This document shows, one piece after another, positions 1 through 7,769 of a DNA stretch of 12,493 bases (position 1 is the stretch's first letter; each line of letters starts with the position of its first letter). The stretch spans positions 1-12,493 of the forward strand of contig JBELFK010000086.1 of NCBI GenBank assembly GCA_042092935.1, written 5' to 3'. Below the pieces are notes generated by a model. It was given only the letters and a program-made list of their open reading frames with translations, did no database searches and was not told where the DNA came from. This DNA is from JASMHC01 sp042092935. Its GTDB lineage: Bacteria > Pseudomonadota > Alphaproteobacteria > Rhodobacterales > Rhodobacteraceae. A program made the translations under genes and the position numbers.

Positions 1-829
1 CCCGATCTTCCAGAAACCCGAGCGGATAGCTGTCCCAGGTGGCGATGTCCAAATCTTCGCCGACTTTGAAATGGTCAAAATCGGTGATCCGCCCCATGTA
101 GTTGTGCGATGTCGGAGCCGTGGAATACCGACGGATGATGTCGGTTTGCACCCTATTGAACTTAACCACCTGATCCGAACTGAACCGGCGAAACGCGAGG
201 CTATGGGCTGGGTTCGCTTCTGTCACTGTCAGGTTGGGCAGGTCGATTTGATCGAAGCAATCATATTCCATGGACCAAAACACATTGCCCCAAGCCGAGT
301 TAAGGTTTTCGATGCTCAAATAGCGTGTCTTCAGCCATGTCCGAAAGGCGTTGCGGGCCGCATCGCTGTAGGAAAGTGTTGTGTCGTGGCATCCATATTC
401 GTTGTCGGTTTGCCAAGCGGCTATATGGGGATTGTTACCATAGCGTTCAGCCAAAAGACCGACAATCGTGGCGCATTCAGCTTTGTAGCCCGCGTGGCTA
501 AAGCAATAGTGGCGGCGCGACCCGAATTTCCTCGGGCGGCCCTCGGCGTCAACGGCCAACATATCGGGGTGTTTGTCGATCATCCAGCGCGGCGGCGTCG
601 CCGTTGGCGTGCCCAACACGACCTTTAGCCCAGCGGCCCCAAGGACCGAAATCGCGTCGTCGAGCCAACCAAAACGATAATCCCCGGGCGAAGGCTCAAG
701 CCGTGACCACGCAAACTCGCCAATGCGAACCCAGGTCAGACCAGCCTCGGCCATGCGGCGCGCGTCGTCTTCCCAAATGTCTCGGGGCCAGTGTTCAGGA
801 TAATAACAGGTGCCAAGCGCGCGTTTCAT
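1..829 (-). CDS. GH42 beta-galactosidase (partial, N-terminal 276 residues)
   Basis: This gene should hydrolyse terminal beta-D-galactosyl residues in the cytoplasm. Reading the minus strand from an ATG at 829, the protein opens MKRALGTCYYPEHWPRDIW, the classic GH42 N-terminus, and stays open to base 1, so the C-terminal part including the catalytic nucleophile lies outside the window. The acid/base region is intact: WQTDNEYG, with Glu144 as the expected proton donor after the Asn. Other GH42 landmarks are GTPTATPPRW near residue 73 and the NLTVTEANPAHS stretch near residue 200. The CxCxxC part of the zinc cysteine cluster seen in some GH42 enzymes is not present after NEYGCHD. No signal peptide is visible. 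It is the last operon gene seen, starting 7 bases after the lactonase stop, so probably translated by coupling. The family call is firm; the natural substrate (lactose, galactosylglycerol, beta-galacto-oligosaccharides) is open. Confidence 0.93.
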   Translation of the reverse strand, partial: MKRALGTCYYPEHWPRDIWEDDARRMAEAGLTWVRIGEFAWSRLEPSPGDYRFGWLDDAISVLGAAGLKVVLGTPTATPPRWMIDKHPDMLAVDAEGRPRKFGSRRHYCFSHAGYKAECATIVGLLAERYGNNPHIAAWQTDNEYGCHDTTLSYSDAARNAFRTWLKTRYLSIENLNSAWGNVFWSMEYDCFDQIDLPNLTVTEANPAHSLAFRRFSSDQVVKFNRVQTDIIRRYSTAPTSHNYMGRITDFDHFKVGEDLDIATWDSYPLGFLEDR

Positions 830-836
830 CGGCCCG

Positions 837-1688
837 TCACACGATCACGCGGTGTTCAGGTTGCCCCGAAATGTTGCCAAGGTGCACGCTGTAGGTCCGA
901 CCTTGGGCCTCGTTTGGGTTTGTCATGCCCTCGTCGGCTGTCGTCGCAAACAGGGTCGAGAAACTCGGCCCACCAAAGGCGGGGCAGGTGACTTGCTGCG
1001 CATCAAGGCCAACCGTCGATAGCAGCGTGCCCCGAGGCGAGTATCTGGCCACGCGGCTTGCGCCCCATTGGGCGACCCAGAGGCAACCCTCGGCGTCGAC
1101 AACCGCACCGTCGGGGTTTGTGCCCTCGTCGTTGAGGTCAACAAAGACCTCGGCAGCGCCGGTTGGCCAGCCATCGGCTTTTAGGTCCTGCCGCATGATA
1201 AGCCGCGTCGGGGTGTCGGTGTAATAGGCATATTTGCGATCGGGTGAGAAACAAATCGCGTTTGGAATTGTGATGTCCTGAAACAGCACTTCCAATGCGC
1301 CCTGATAGTAGCGGTAGATTGCCCCTGCTTCGGGCTCGGCTTGCTTGCCCATGGTGCCAATCCAGAAACCACCCCAAGGGTCAGCCCGCCCGTCGTTTGA
1401 GCGGGTCTCGGGCTCCTCTGCCTCAAGGTCGCAAAGATGCTGACGGGCCGAGGTTTCCACATTGAAGCGGAACAATTCGATCTCGCTGGCGATCAGCAAC
1501 TCGTCGCGATTGATCCAACCAGCGGCAGATACATGCTGGCCAAATTGCCAGGCGTGAATTTCTTCGTCGCTCCGGCTGAACATTTTCTTGTTGTTGATGT
1601 CAAACCAGAACAATTGCTTGCGTTCGGGGTGCCAAAGAGGCCCCTCGCCAAGCGAACATTGTCGGTTGTCAAAAACATTCGGTGTCAT
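837..1688 (-). CDS. SMP-30/gluconolactonase family sugar lactonase (probable galactonolactonase)
   Basis: This 283-residue protein is a six-bladed beta-propeller of the SMP-30/regucalcin/gluconolactonase family, which uses one divalent metal to hydrolyse aldonolactones. The metal-site residues are visible: Glu15 in LGEGPLWH, Asn143 in TIPNAICFS and Asp193 in NPDGAVVD. The substrate-site segment SNDGRADPWG lies at 97-106. Length and motif order are normal for the family and there is no signal peptide, so it acts in the cytoplasm. The ATG at 1688 shares bases with the stop of the aldolase gene (ATGA overlap), which fixes the start and implies translational coupling. Sitting with a sugar dehydrogenase and a sugar-acid dehydratase, its likely job is to open D-galactono-lactone to D-galactonate. 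The galactose specificity is inferred from the neighbours, not from its own sequence. Confidence 0.93.
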   Translation of the reverse strand: MTPNVFDNRQCSLGEGPLWHPERKQLFWFDINNKKMFSRSDEEIHAWQFGQHVSAAGWINRDELLIASEIELFRFNVETSARQHLCDLEAEEPETRSNDGRADPWGGFWIGTMGKQAEPEAGAIYRYYQGALEVLFQDITIPNAICFSPDRKYAYYTDTPTRLIMRQDLKADGWPTGAAEVFVDLNDEGTNPDGAVVDAEGCLWVAQWGASRVARYSPRGTLLSTVGLDAQQVTCPAFGGPSFSTLFATTADEGMTNPNEAQGRTYSVHLGNISGQPEHRVIV

Positions 1689-2293
1689 TGGCCAAAGACC
1701 CTATCATATTCCGCCACGATCGTATTCGCACGATCGCGGACCTCGATCGCTGAATAGCCAGGCTTGAACAGCGCCGAGCCAATGCCAAACCCGTCCACAC
1801 CGGCGGCTTTCCAGTCTGCAAAATTCTCGGGTCCAGCGCCACCAACGGCCAAAACCTCGGTGCCAGTCGGCAGCACCGCGCGGATCGCTTTGACACCGTC
1901 CGTTCCGATCATGACGCCGGGAAAGAATTTCAATCCGTCTGCCCCTGCACGCAGGGCGGCAAAGCATTCCGTGGGGGTCATGACGCCCGGAAATGAAAGC
2001 ATGCCAGCTGATTTGGTCGCGCCAATCACCTCGGGATTACAGTCGGGAGACACGATCAGCTTGCCACCCGCTTGCTGCACCTGCCGTACATCCTGAACGC
2101 TCAACACTGTGCCCGCGCCAATCAACGCTACGTCACCGAACGCCTGAGCCATTATGCGGATGCTGTCAAAAGGCTGCGGTGAGTTCAGCGGGACTTCGAT
2201 CTTGGTGATGCCCGTGTCAATCAAAGCGGCACATATATTGTGGGCCTCATCGGGTTGGATGCCGCGTAAGATCGCTACAATATTTCTGGTCAT
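1685..2293 (-). CDS. dgoA: 2-dehydro-3-deoxy-6-phosphogalactonate aldolase (KDPGal aldolase)
   Basis: This 202-residue class I aldolase of the KDPG/KDPGal family cleaves 2-keto-3-deoxy-6-phosphogalactonate to pyruvate and D-glyceraldehyde 3-phosphate, the last step of the De Ley-Doudoroff pathway. Residues seen are the N-terminal IVAILRGI with Arg10, catalytic Glu33 in KIEVPLNSP, the LIGAGTVL strand at 58-65, the Schiff-base Lys122 in GLKFFPG and the phosphate-binding AVGGAGPENF toward the C-terminus. The EVPLNSPQ segment and overall wording are closer to E. coli DgoA than to the KDPG aldolase Eda, which supports the galacto-specific call. Length is typical (about 205). The ATG at 2293 overlaps the DgoK stop as ATGA, and its own stop overlaps the lactonase start the same way, so three consecutive genes look translationally coupled. 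Confidence 0.94.
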   Translation of the reverse strand: MTRNIVAILRGIQPDEAHNICAALIDTGITKIEVPLNSPQPFDSIRIMAQAFGDVALIGAGTVLSVQDVRQVQQAGGKLIVSPDCNPEVIGATKSAGMLSFPGVMTPTECFAALRAGADGLKFFPGVMIGTDGVKAIRAVLPTGTEVLAVGGAGPENFADWKAAGVDGFGIGSALFKPGYSAIEVRDRANTIVAEYDRVFGQ

Positions 2294-3204
2294 TTCTGAT
2301 TTCCAATCAAAAGGTTGTAGGCCGACTTTAATCCATCAACGGTTATCTCATCCCCGTTCGATTGCGTCGCGGGGACGTCTTGGCCGTTCAGGCCTGCGGC
2401 ATAAAGCGCACTTAGAACAGGATCGCCGACAATCGCCACGTTCTGACCAAGCCAGTATGGCTTTGATCCTGCCAATTCCAAACCGATCAACATGCCCGAC
2501 AAACGTGCCTTGGCGGTCGCATTTGATTGCCCGTGCAGCACGCCCTCGGCGCGCAGGCCGAACAGTTTACTGGCGACAAGTTGGGGGTGGCTCATGGCGT
2601 CCGAAATCGCGGTTTGAAACGCCGTGTCATCCCAGCCCTTGTCTTGAACACTATGGCGCAAAACCGAGTGGTTTGACAGCAGAGCGAAAAGCTCTCCGGT
2701 CATAAAGGTGCGAAAACTGACCACCTCGCCCGCACTGATGTGGACCCATTTCGTATGCGTGCCCGGCAGGCAGAGAACACCGTCAAATTTCGGGTGCTGT
2801 GACAGATAGCCAGCGATTTGTGTTTCCTCGCCGCGCATGACATCGGCGGGTGAATCCTGTTTCAGCCCGGGCAGAATATAGGGCAGAAGCCGCGCATCCT
2901 TGGGTGTCACGCGCAGCGCCGTGTCCGACTGCGCGGGCTCACAGGGGACAGACGCATAAGGGGCCTCTTGCCAGCCTTGCTTGGCGCCGACCATGCCACA
3001 GCAAATCACTGGTGTTTTTTCTTTGCCAAGGAAATGTCCGATGGCCTCGATTAACGCAGGTTCGAATTCTTCCGGCGCGAGTGATCCCATGCCTCTGTCC
3101 GAGGTCACGAGGTCGATCAGCCCGCCGTCGGCACCGAAAACCCACGCGCGGAAATTGGAGGTGCCCCAATCTACCGCGATCCACGCAGCAATTTTGGTCG
3201 TCAT
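2290..3204 (-). CDS. dgoK: 2-dehydro-3-deoxygalactonokinase
   Basis: The 304-residue product phosphorylates 2-keto-3-deoxy-D-galactonate at C6 with ATP, supplying the substrate for the adjacent aldolase. It belongs to the DgoK family of the hexokinase/actin-fold kinases. Family blocks visible in order are the N-terminal phosphate-1 loop VDWGTSNFRAW (11-21), ICCGMVGAKQGWQEAPY (67-83), DVMRGEETQIAGYL (121-134), CLPGTHTKWV (145-154) and SFRTFMTGELFALL (163-176). The E. coli protein is about 292 residues, so length is normal. No signal peptide or membrane segment is seen. It starts 4 bases after the dehydrogenase stop and its stop overlaps the aldolase start (ATGA). The family is narrow in function, so a galactonate-derived substrate is well supported, and this gene with dgoA is the best evidence that the operon handles galactose rather than arabinose or xylose. 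Confidence 0.95.
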   Translation of the reverse strand: MTTKIAAWIAVDWGTSNFRAWVFGADGGLIDLVTSDRGMGSLAPEEFEPALIEAIGHFLGKEKTPVICCGMVGAKQGWQEAPYASVPCEPAQSDTALRVTPKDARLLPYILPGLKQDSPADVMRGEETQIAGYLSQHPKFDGVLCLPGTHTKWVHISAGEVVSFRTFMTGELFALLSNHSVLRHSVQDKGWDDTAFQTAISDAMSHPQLVASKLFGLRAEGVLHGQSNATAKARLSGMLIGLELAGSKPYWLGQNVAIVGDPVLSALYAAGLNGQDVPATQSNGDEITVDGLKSAYNLLIGNQK

Positions 3205-3208
3205 TCTG

Positions 3209-3979
3209 CTATCCAGTTGCTACAACGCCGCCATCAATCGCGATCAATTGCCCCGTCATCATCCGGCTGGCATTTGACGCCAAAAACAGCGTCGCGTCCA
3301 CGACGTCTTGCGGCACAAGATGCTCTTTCAGGCATTGTTTTTCCAGATGCGCCGCTAAGGCTTCCGGCGAGGCCCACTTGTCGAGCTGTTTTTCCGTCAA
3401 AACCCAGCCAGGTGCCAGTGCATTTACGCGAATTTTTTCCGGCCCCAGTTCACGTGCAAGGGATCGGCTCATGCCGGTTATACCGGCATTTGCGGTCGTG
3501 TAGGATGTATAGCCCGCATTTCCCATCATATAGCTGATGGACGAGAAATTGACGATCGCCCCGCCGCCGTTTGCCTTCATGCCCGCGATGACCGACTGGC
3601 AGGCGAAGAAATAGGCTTTGAGGTTGATGGATTGGCTCCAGTCCCAGAAGTCCTCGGTGACGTCTTCCACCTTGTGCCGGTGATCGTTCGCGGCATTGTT
3701 GACAAGCACCTGAATTGGGCCATGCGCCTGTGATGCTTGTTGAATGGCAGCGTCCAACGCAGGAATATCCGTAATGTCACAGGGAATGAAAAGCGGACGG
3801 GCACCGTGTTTTTGTTCCATGTCGTCGCAAAAAGCGGTCGAATCCGACCGTTGAACAAACGCAACCTTAGCGCCTTGTTCAAGAAAGCCTTCGGTCAGCG
3901 AAGCGCCGATGCCGGAACCTCCGCCGGTGATGAAAACGCTTTTGCCAGCCAGATCATGAAATGTTGCGGTCGCGGTCAT
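3209..3979 (-). CDS. SDR-family sugar dehydrogenase, probable galactose 1-dehydrogenase, with an altered YxxxK motif
   Basis: This 256-residue classical short-chain dehydrogenase/reductase probably oxidises galactose at C1 to the lactone, the first step of the pathway. The nucleotide-binding TGGGSGIG is at 18-25, CDIT with Asp68 at 67-70 and NNAA at 94-97. Catalytic Asn119 (SINL), Ser147 and Tyr160 are in the expected places, Ser and Tyr being 13 apart. The expected lysine four residues after Tyr160 is Asn164: the motif reads YTTAN, with codon AAT. Everything around it is SDR-like (ITGMSRSLARELGP, RVNALAPGWV, MMTGQLIAIDGG). The NNAANDHRHK and GMSRSLARELGP wording recalls bacterial aldose dehydrogenases of the Caulobacter xylose dehydrogenase type. 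Arg44 after the second strand might favour NADP, which is uncertain. The ATG at 3979 overlaps the dehydratase stop by one base (TAATG). Family is certain, substrate inferred from context. Confidence 0.88.
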   Translation of the reverse strand: MTATATFHDLAGKSVFITGGGSGIGASLTEGFLEQGAKVAFVQRSDSTAFCDDMEQKHGARPLFIPCDITDIPALDAAIQQASQAHGPIQVLVNNAANDHRHKVEDVTEDFWDWSQSINLKAYFFACQSVIAGMKANGGGAIVNFSSISYMMGNAGYTSYTTANAGITGMSRSLARELGPEKIRVNALAPGWVLTEKQLDKWASPEALAAHLEKQCLKEHLVPQDVVDATLFLASNASRMMTGQLIAIDGGVVATG

Positions 3980-5688
3980 TAGTGGCTCTCACGTGTTACA
4001 GGGCGTGTGTCTTTGCCAACCAGAAAATCGAGATCGGCCCCCGTGTCGGCTTGCATGACGTGATCGACATACATTTTCGCATAGCCTCGGGTGTAGTGGG
4101 GGGGATCGGGTTCCCAATTGGCGCGGCGTTCCTCCAAAACAGCATCGGTGACGAGCAATTCAAGCTCACCCTTGCTGGCCGAAAACCGAATACGGTCGCC
4201 CGTCTTGACCAGAGCTAATGTGCCCCCGTCGTTTGCTTCGGGTGACACATGAAGGATCACAGTGCCAAACGCGGTGCCAGACATGCGGGCGTCCGAGACG
4301 CGGACCATATCGCGCACGCCTTCTTTCACCAGCTTTGAGGGGATCGGCATATTGCCCACCTCGGCCATGCCGGGATAGCCCTTGGGGCCACAGCCTTTGA
4401 GAACAAGCACGCTGTCCTTGGTCACAGGCAGATCATCATCGTTGATCGTTGCCTTTAATTCTTCAATGTTCTCGAACACATAAGCCTCGCCCTCATGCTC
4501 TAACAAATGCGGGCTTGCGGCCGATGGTTTTACGATGGCCCCACGCGGCGCGAGGTTTCCGTGCAGAACCTTGATTCCGGCCGAGGATTTAAGGGGGGCG
4601 TCCAAGCTGTGGATTACATCGCGGTTCCAGCATTCGGCCCCGTCGGAATAGACACTTATGTCGCCGCCCAAAACCGTCTTGGCCTTGCGCAGATGACCTG
4701 AAAGTTCCTTCAGGATCACCGGCATCCCGCCAGCGTAGCAGAAATCCTCCATCAGGTATTTGCCGGACGGCATACAATTCACAAGCAGAGGTATGTCGCG
4801 CCCGAGGTCGAAATCTTCCAGCTTGAGGTCGATCCCGACGCGTCCGGCAATGGCCAGCAAGTGCACAACAGCGTTGGTCGAGCCACCAACGGCGGCATTG
4901 GCCAGAATTGCGTTTTCGAAGGACTCTCGTGTCACGATATCCGACAGCTTGAGATCTTCGTCCACCATTTCAACGATGCGCTTTCCGGTCATGTGGGCCA
5001 GCGCCATGCGACGTGCGTCAACCGCCGGAAGGGCGGCGTTCGTGGGCAGGCTGAGGCCCATTGCTTCGACGATCGAGGCCATGGTCGATGCTGTGCCCAT
5101 GGTCATGCACACGCCTTTTGAGCGGCTCATGCCAGATTCTGCGGCCATGAAATCCTGCAAGGTCATGTCGCCCGCGCGCACGGCCTCGGAAAACTTCCAT
5201 ACGTCTGTTCCCGAACCAATGTCCTTGCCCTGCCATTTGCCGTTCAGCATTGGGCCTGAGCTGACGACGATTGTCGGCAAATCGACGCTGGCGGCCCCCA
5301 TAAGCTGCCCCGGGGTGGTCTTGTCACAGCCGCCCAAAAGCACGACGCCGTCGATGCCATAGGCACGGATCGACTCTTCGACGTCCATCGCCAGAAGATT
5401 GCGAAACAACATCGCCGTTGGCTTCATCTGGGTTTCGCCAAGCGACATGACGGGAAATTCGACAGGAAAACCTCCGGCCTCCCAAACGCCGCGCTTCACG
5501 CCCTCGGCGAGATCGCGCAGGTTGCTGTTGCAGGGGGTCAGTTCGGACCACGTGTTGCAGATACCGATGACGGGTCGCCCGTCGAATGCGTGATCGGGAA
5601 ATCCTTGGTTTTTCATCCAAGAGCGGTGAATGAACCCGTCCTTGTCCTGCTTTCCATACCAAGCACGGTTGCGTCTTTCTTTGCTCAT
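3979..5688 (-). CDS. IlvD/Edd-family sugar-acid dehydratase (probable galactonate dehydratase)
   Basis: This 569-residue iron-sulfur dehydratase of the IlvD/Edd family should remove water from an aldonic acid, here probably D-galactonate to 2-keto-3-deoxygalactonate. The three cluster cysteines of the sugar-acid branch are visible: Cys53 in ELTPCN, Cys121 in GGCDKTTPG and Cys194 in SKGVCMTMGTAST. The catalytic serine segment ARMSGTAFGT lies near residue 470. Characterised relatives include L-arabinonate dehydratases, some of which also accept D-galactonate and D-fuconate. The start was set at the ATG at 5688 (MSKERRNRAWYG). A longer frame opening at 5733 would cover more of the alpha-galactosidase end, while 5688 gives an ATGA overlap with that gene's stop and matches the family N-terminus. 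The stop TAA overlaps the dehydrogenase ATG. The enolase-type DgoD usually used with dgoK/dgoA is absent here. Confidence 0.92.
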   Translation of the reverse strand: MSKERRNRAWYGKQDKDGFIHRSWMKNQGFPDHAFDGRPVIGICNTWSELTPCNSNLRDLAEGVKRGVWEAGGFPVEFPVMSLGETQMKPTAMLFRNLLAMDVEESIRAYGIDGVVLLGGCDKTTPGQLMGAASVDLPTIVVSSGPMLNGKWQGKDIGSGTDVWKFSEAVRAGDMTLQDFMAAESGMSRSKGVCMTMGTASTMASIVEAMGLSLPTNAALPAVDARRMALAHMTGKRIVEMVDEDLKLSDIVTRESFENAILANAAVGGSTNAVVHLLAIAGRVGIDLKLEDFDLGRDIPLLVNCMPSGKYLMEDFCYAGGMPVILKELSGHLRKAKTVLGGDISVYSDGAECWNRDVIHSLDAPLKSSAGIKVLHGNLAPRGAIVKPSAASPHLLEHEGEAYVFENIEELKATINDDDLPVTKDSVLVLKGCGPKGYPGMAEVGNMPIPSKLVKEGVRDMVRVSDARMSGTAFGTVILHVSPEANDGGTLALVKTGDRIRFSASKGELELLVTDAVLEERRANWEPDPPHYTRGYAKMYVDHVMQADTGADLDFLVGKDTRPVTRESH

Positions 5689-7769
5689 AGCAAGGTTCCT
5701 TTCACAACCCACATGGTCTCTGGGAAGCTCCAAGGTAGGGTAATGCCTTGGCTCATCAGGTAGGCTCCGCTCAAGATCAAATCCTGAGATTTCAGGGCCT
5801 GTTGTCCGCGCGATAGCGCGGGTGCGTCATCGCGGTTCACAAGTTCAATGCGATACATTGCGTCCGGCGTCAAACGGGTCAGGCGCAAGGGTCGGGGCGC
5901 GATCTGCGCCGAGGTTTCGGCTTTGCCGGCGAAGACGACAAAGCAATCACCGTCCTGTGCCAGTTGCTGTTCAGCGATCACGGCAGGGTCTGAGCTGTCG
6001 AGGCGCAAAATATCCGCGGTTGTCATCCAATCGCGGTTGGCTTTCCACCAGCGGGTCACACTGCTGAGCACGTTGGTTTCATCCGGCGTGAGTTCGCGCG
6101 GGTCCATTTCGAACCCCATGTGTCGCTGGGCGGCGACCCAAGCGCGAAAGCGGATGTCGATGACCCGCCCCGAGGTATGGCACTTGCGCGGTCCAACATG
6201 GCTGCCCGTCACAGCCAGAGGCAGAAATATCGCCGCGTTGTGTTGCATTTTCAGGCGTTCAACCGCGTCATTGCTATCGCTCAGCCAAACGCGATGGGTG
6301 CGTTTCAAGATGCCAAAATCGATCCGTCCACCGCCCGAAGCGCAGCTTTCAATCTCGACGTTGGGAAAGGTCGCCCTGAGGCGGTCGAGCAAGTCGTAGG
6401 ATCCTCGGGTTTGCGCGGCGTCGGGGGTTGGCAGGACGCGGTTGTGATCCCACTTGATATAGTCGATCGCGTGATCGCCCAAAATACCGCTGATGCGTTC
6501 GAACAGGAAATCGCGCACCTCGGGCAGCGCCATATTCAGCGCCATTTGCTGTCGCCCGAGGATCTGATCCTCTCCGCCCAGTGCCCAGTCTGGATGGGCG
6601 CGGAAAATGTTGCTGTTGGGGTTTATCATCTCGGGCTCGAACCAGATGCCAAACGCCATGCCTTCGCTGTGGATGTGATCGATCAGAGGATGCAGGCCGT
6701 CCGGATACTTGCGGGGATCGACCTCCCAATCGGACAGGGCTTGGGTGTCGTCGTCGCGATTGCCAAACCAGCCGTCGTCCAACACAAAACGTTCCGCGCC
6801 CAGACGGGCTGCCATCGAGGCGATCTCTTTCAGCTCGTCCAGTTTGTGATCGAAATAGACGGCCTCCCAACAATTGTAGTGCACGGGGCGGGGGCGATCA
6901 CGGTCAGGAAACGCCACGATCCGGTCGCGCAGATGGCGCTGAAAGGCGACAGCGCAACCGTTGAGACCATCGTCCGAGAACATCGCGTAAAGCGTCGCGG
7001 TTTCAAAATGCGACTGGGGATCGTTCTCAAGCCGTGTTGCGTGGCCGAACTGTATCTGACGCCGCCCGTCCGGCAATTCCTCGGCCACCATGCGGTGACC
7101 GCCGGACCAACCATAGTGAAACCCATAGGCCTGCCCCGAGGCATTGGTGGCCCCACGACAGGGGACAATCAGACCCGGGAAATGTTCATGCCCCGTGCGC
7201 CCCGTGCGGTTTTCGCGAAACCGAATGCCAGCGGACCACGCAGTGCGGTTCATCTGAAACTCGCCGCACCAACGGCCTGCGAAATCGATCATCTCGTCGC
7301 TGCTTTGCGGGGCGGGAAACACGGGTGCCGACAGCCAATGGAGATGCATGGGCGTTTCGGACTCAAGCGTGGACTTAGCCTCGATCACATGGGTTTCGGG
7401 ATCAATCGAAAAGAAGGCCCGATAGGTCAAGGTGCCGCTCTGATCCTTGAACGACAATTCCAGCCGATCTTCGCCGACCTGATCCGCGTGAAAACAGAAT
7501 TTCGGCAGGTAGGGGCGGCCTTCATGGTCGCGGATCACCAAGCCCGGCTGACCGGGGAAAGTCCGCGTGGCCTCGGGGCAGATCGAAAGCTCGGGGTTGG
7601 CGTCCAGCATTCCGCCGGTCACATCGATCGCATTGGCCTGATAAATGACCGTGAGGTCGGTGTCATCCGGCAGTCGCGGCCCCCAATAAACCACTTCCGC
7701 CAGATGATCTTTCTGCGAGCCCAGCACCAGGGTTTGACGTGAATCGTCAAGCCGCCACGTTCGGATCAT
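5685..7769 (-). CDS. GH36 alpha-galactosidase
   Basis: This 694-residue enzyme should release terminal alpha-D-galactose from imported oligosaccharides or galactosides. It has the three-part GH36 layout: an N-terminal beta-sandwich (about 1-290), a TIM barrel (about 295-610) and a short C-terminal beta domain. Barrel motifs are FVLDDGWFGNRDDD (328-341), FGIWFEPEMINPNS (373-386), DYIKWDHNR (436-444) with nucleophile Asp441, SCASGGGRIDFG (475-486) and WLSDSNDA (495-502), which carries the acid/base aspartate (Asp498 or Asp501). TGSHVGP follows at 521-527. Length is slightly below the usual 700-730. No signal peptide is seen, so hydrolysis is cytoplasmic, after uptake. The ATG at 7769 overlaps the permease stop (ATGA) and its stop overlaps the dehydratase start, tying transport, hydrolysis and oxidation into one transcript. 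The exact alpha-galactoside used cannot be read from the sequence. Confidence 0.95.
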   Translation of the reverse strand: MIRTWRLDDSRQTLVLGSQKDHLAEVVYWGPRLPDDTDLTVIYQANAIDVTGGMLDANPELSICPEATRTFPGQPGLVIRDHEGRPYLPKFCFHADQVGEDRLELSFKDQSGTLTYRAFFSIDPETHVIEAKSTLESETPMHLHWLSAPVFPAPQSSDEMIDFAGRWCGEFQMNRTAWSAGIRFRENRTGRTGHEHFPGLIVPCRGATNASGQAYGFHYGWSGGHRMVAEELPDGRRQIQFGHATRLENDPQSHFETATLYAMFSDDGLNGCAVAFQRHLRDRIVAFPDRDRPRPVHYNCWEAVYFDHKLDELKEIASMAARLGAERFVLDDGWFGNRDDDTQALSDWEVDPRKYPDGLHPLIDHIHSEGMAFGIWFEPEMINPNSNIFRAHPDWALGGEDQILGRQQMALNMALPEVRDFLFERISGILGDHAIDYIKWDHNRVLPTPDAAQTRGSYDLLDRLRATFPNVEIESCASGGGRIDFGILKRTHRVWLSDSNDAVERLKMQHNAAIFLPLAVTGSHVGPRKCHTSGRVIDIRFRAWVAAQRHMGFEMDPRELTPDETNVLSSVTRWWKANRDWMTTADILRLDSSDPAVIAEQQLAQDGDCFVVFAGKAETSAQIAPRPLRLTRLTPDAMYRIELVNRDDAPALSRGQQALKSQDLILSGAYLMSQGITLPWSFPETMWVVKGTLL

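Noticed and set aside
71..628. A plus-strand open frame of 185 codons at the left edge
   Set aside because: The minus strand here translates without interruption into GH42 beta-galactosidase, including the DNEYG acid/base motif.
5689..5733. Longer N-terminus for the dehydratase
   Set aside because: It adds 15 residues unlike the family and lengthens the overlap with the alpha-galactosidase; the 5688 start gives the ATGA overlap used throughout this operon.
6120..7742. A 540-codon open frame on the plus strand opposite the alpha-galactosidase
   Set aside because: The minus strand encodes a full GH36 enzyme with all catalytic motifs. The plus-strand frame has no recognisable domain, no ribosome site and the composition expected of an antisense shadow in GC-rich coding DNA.
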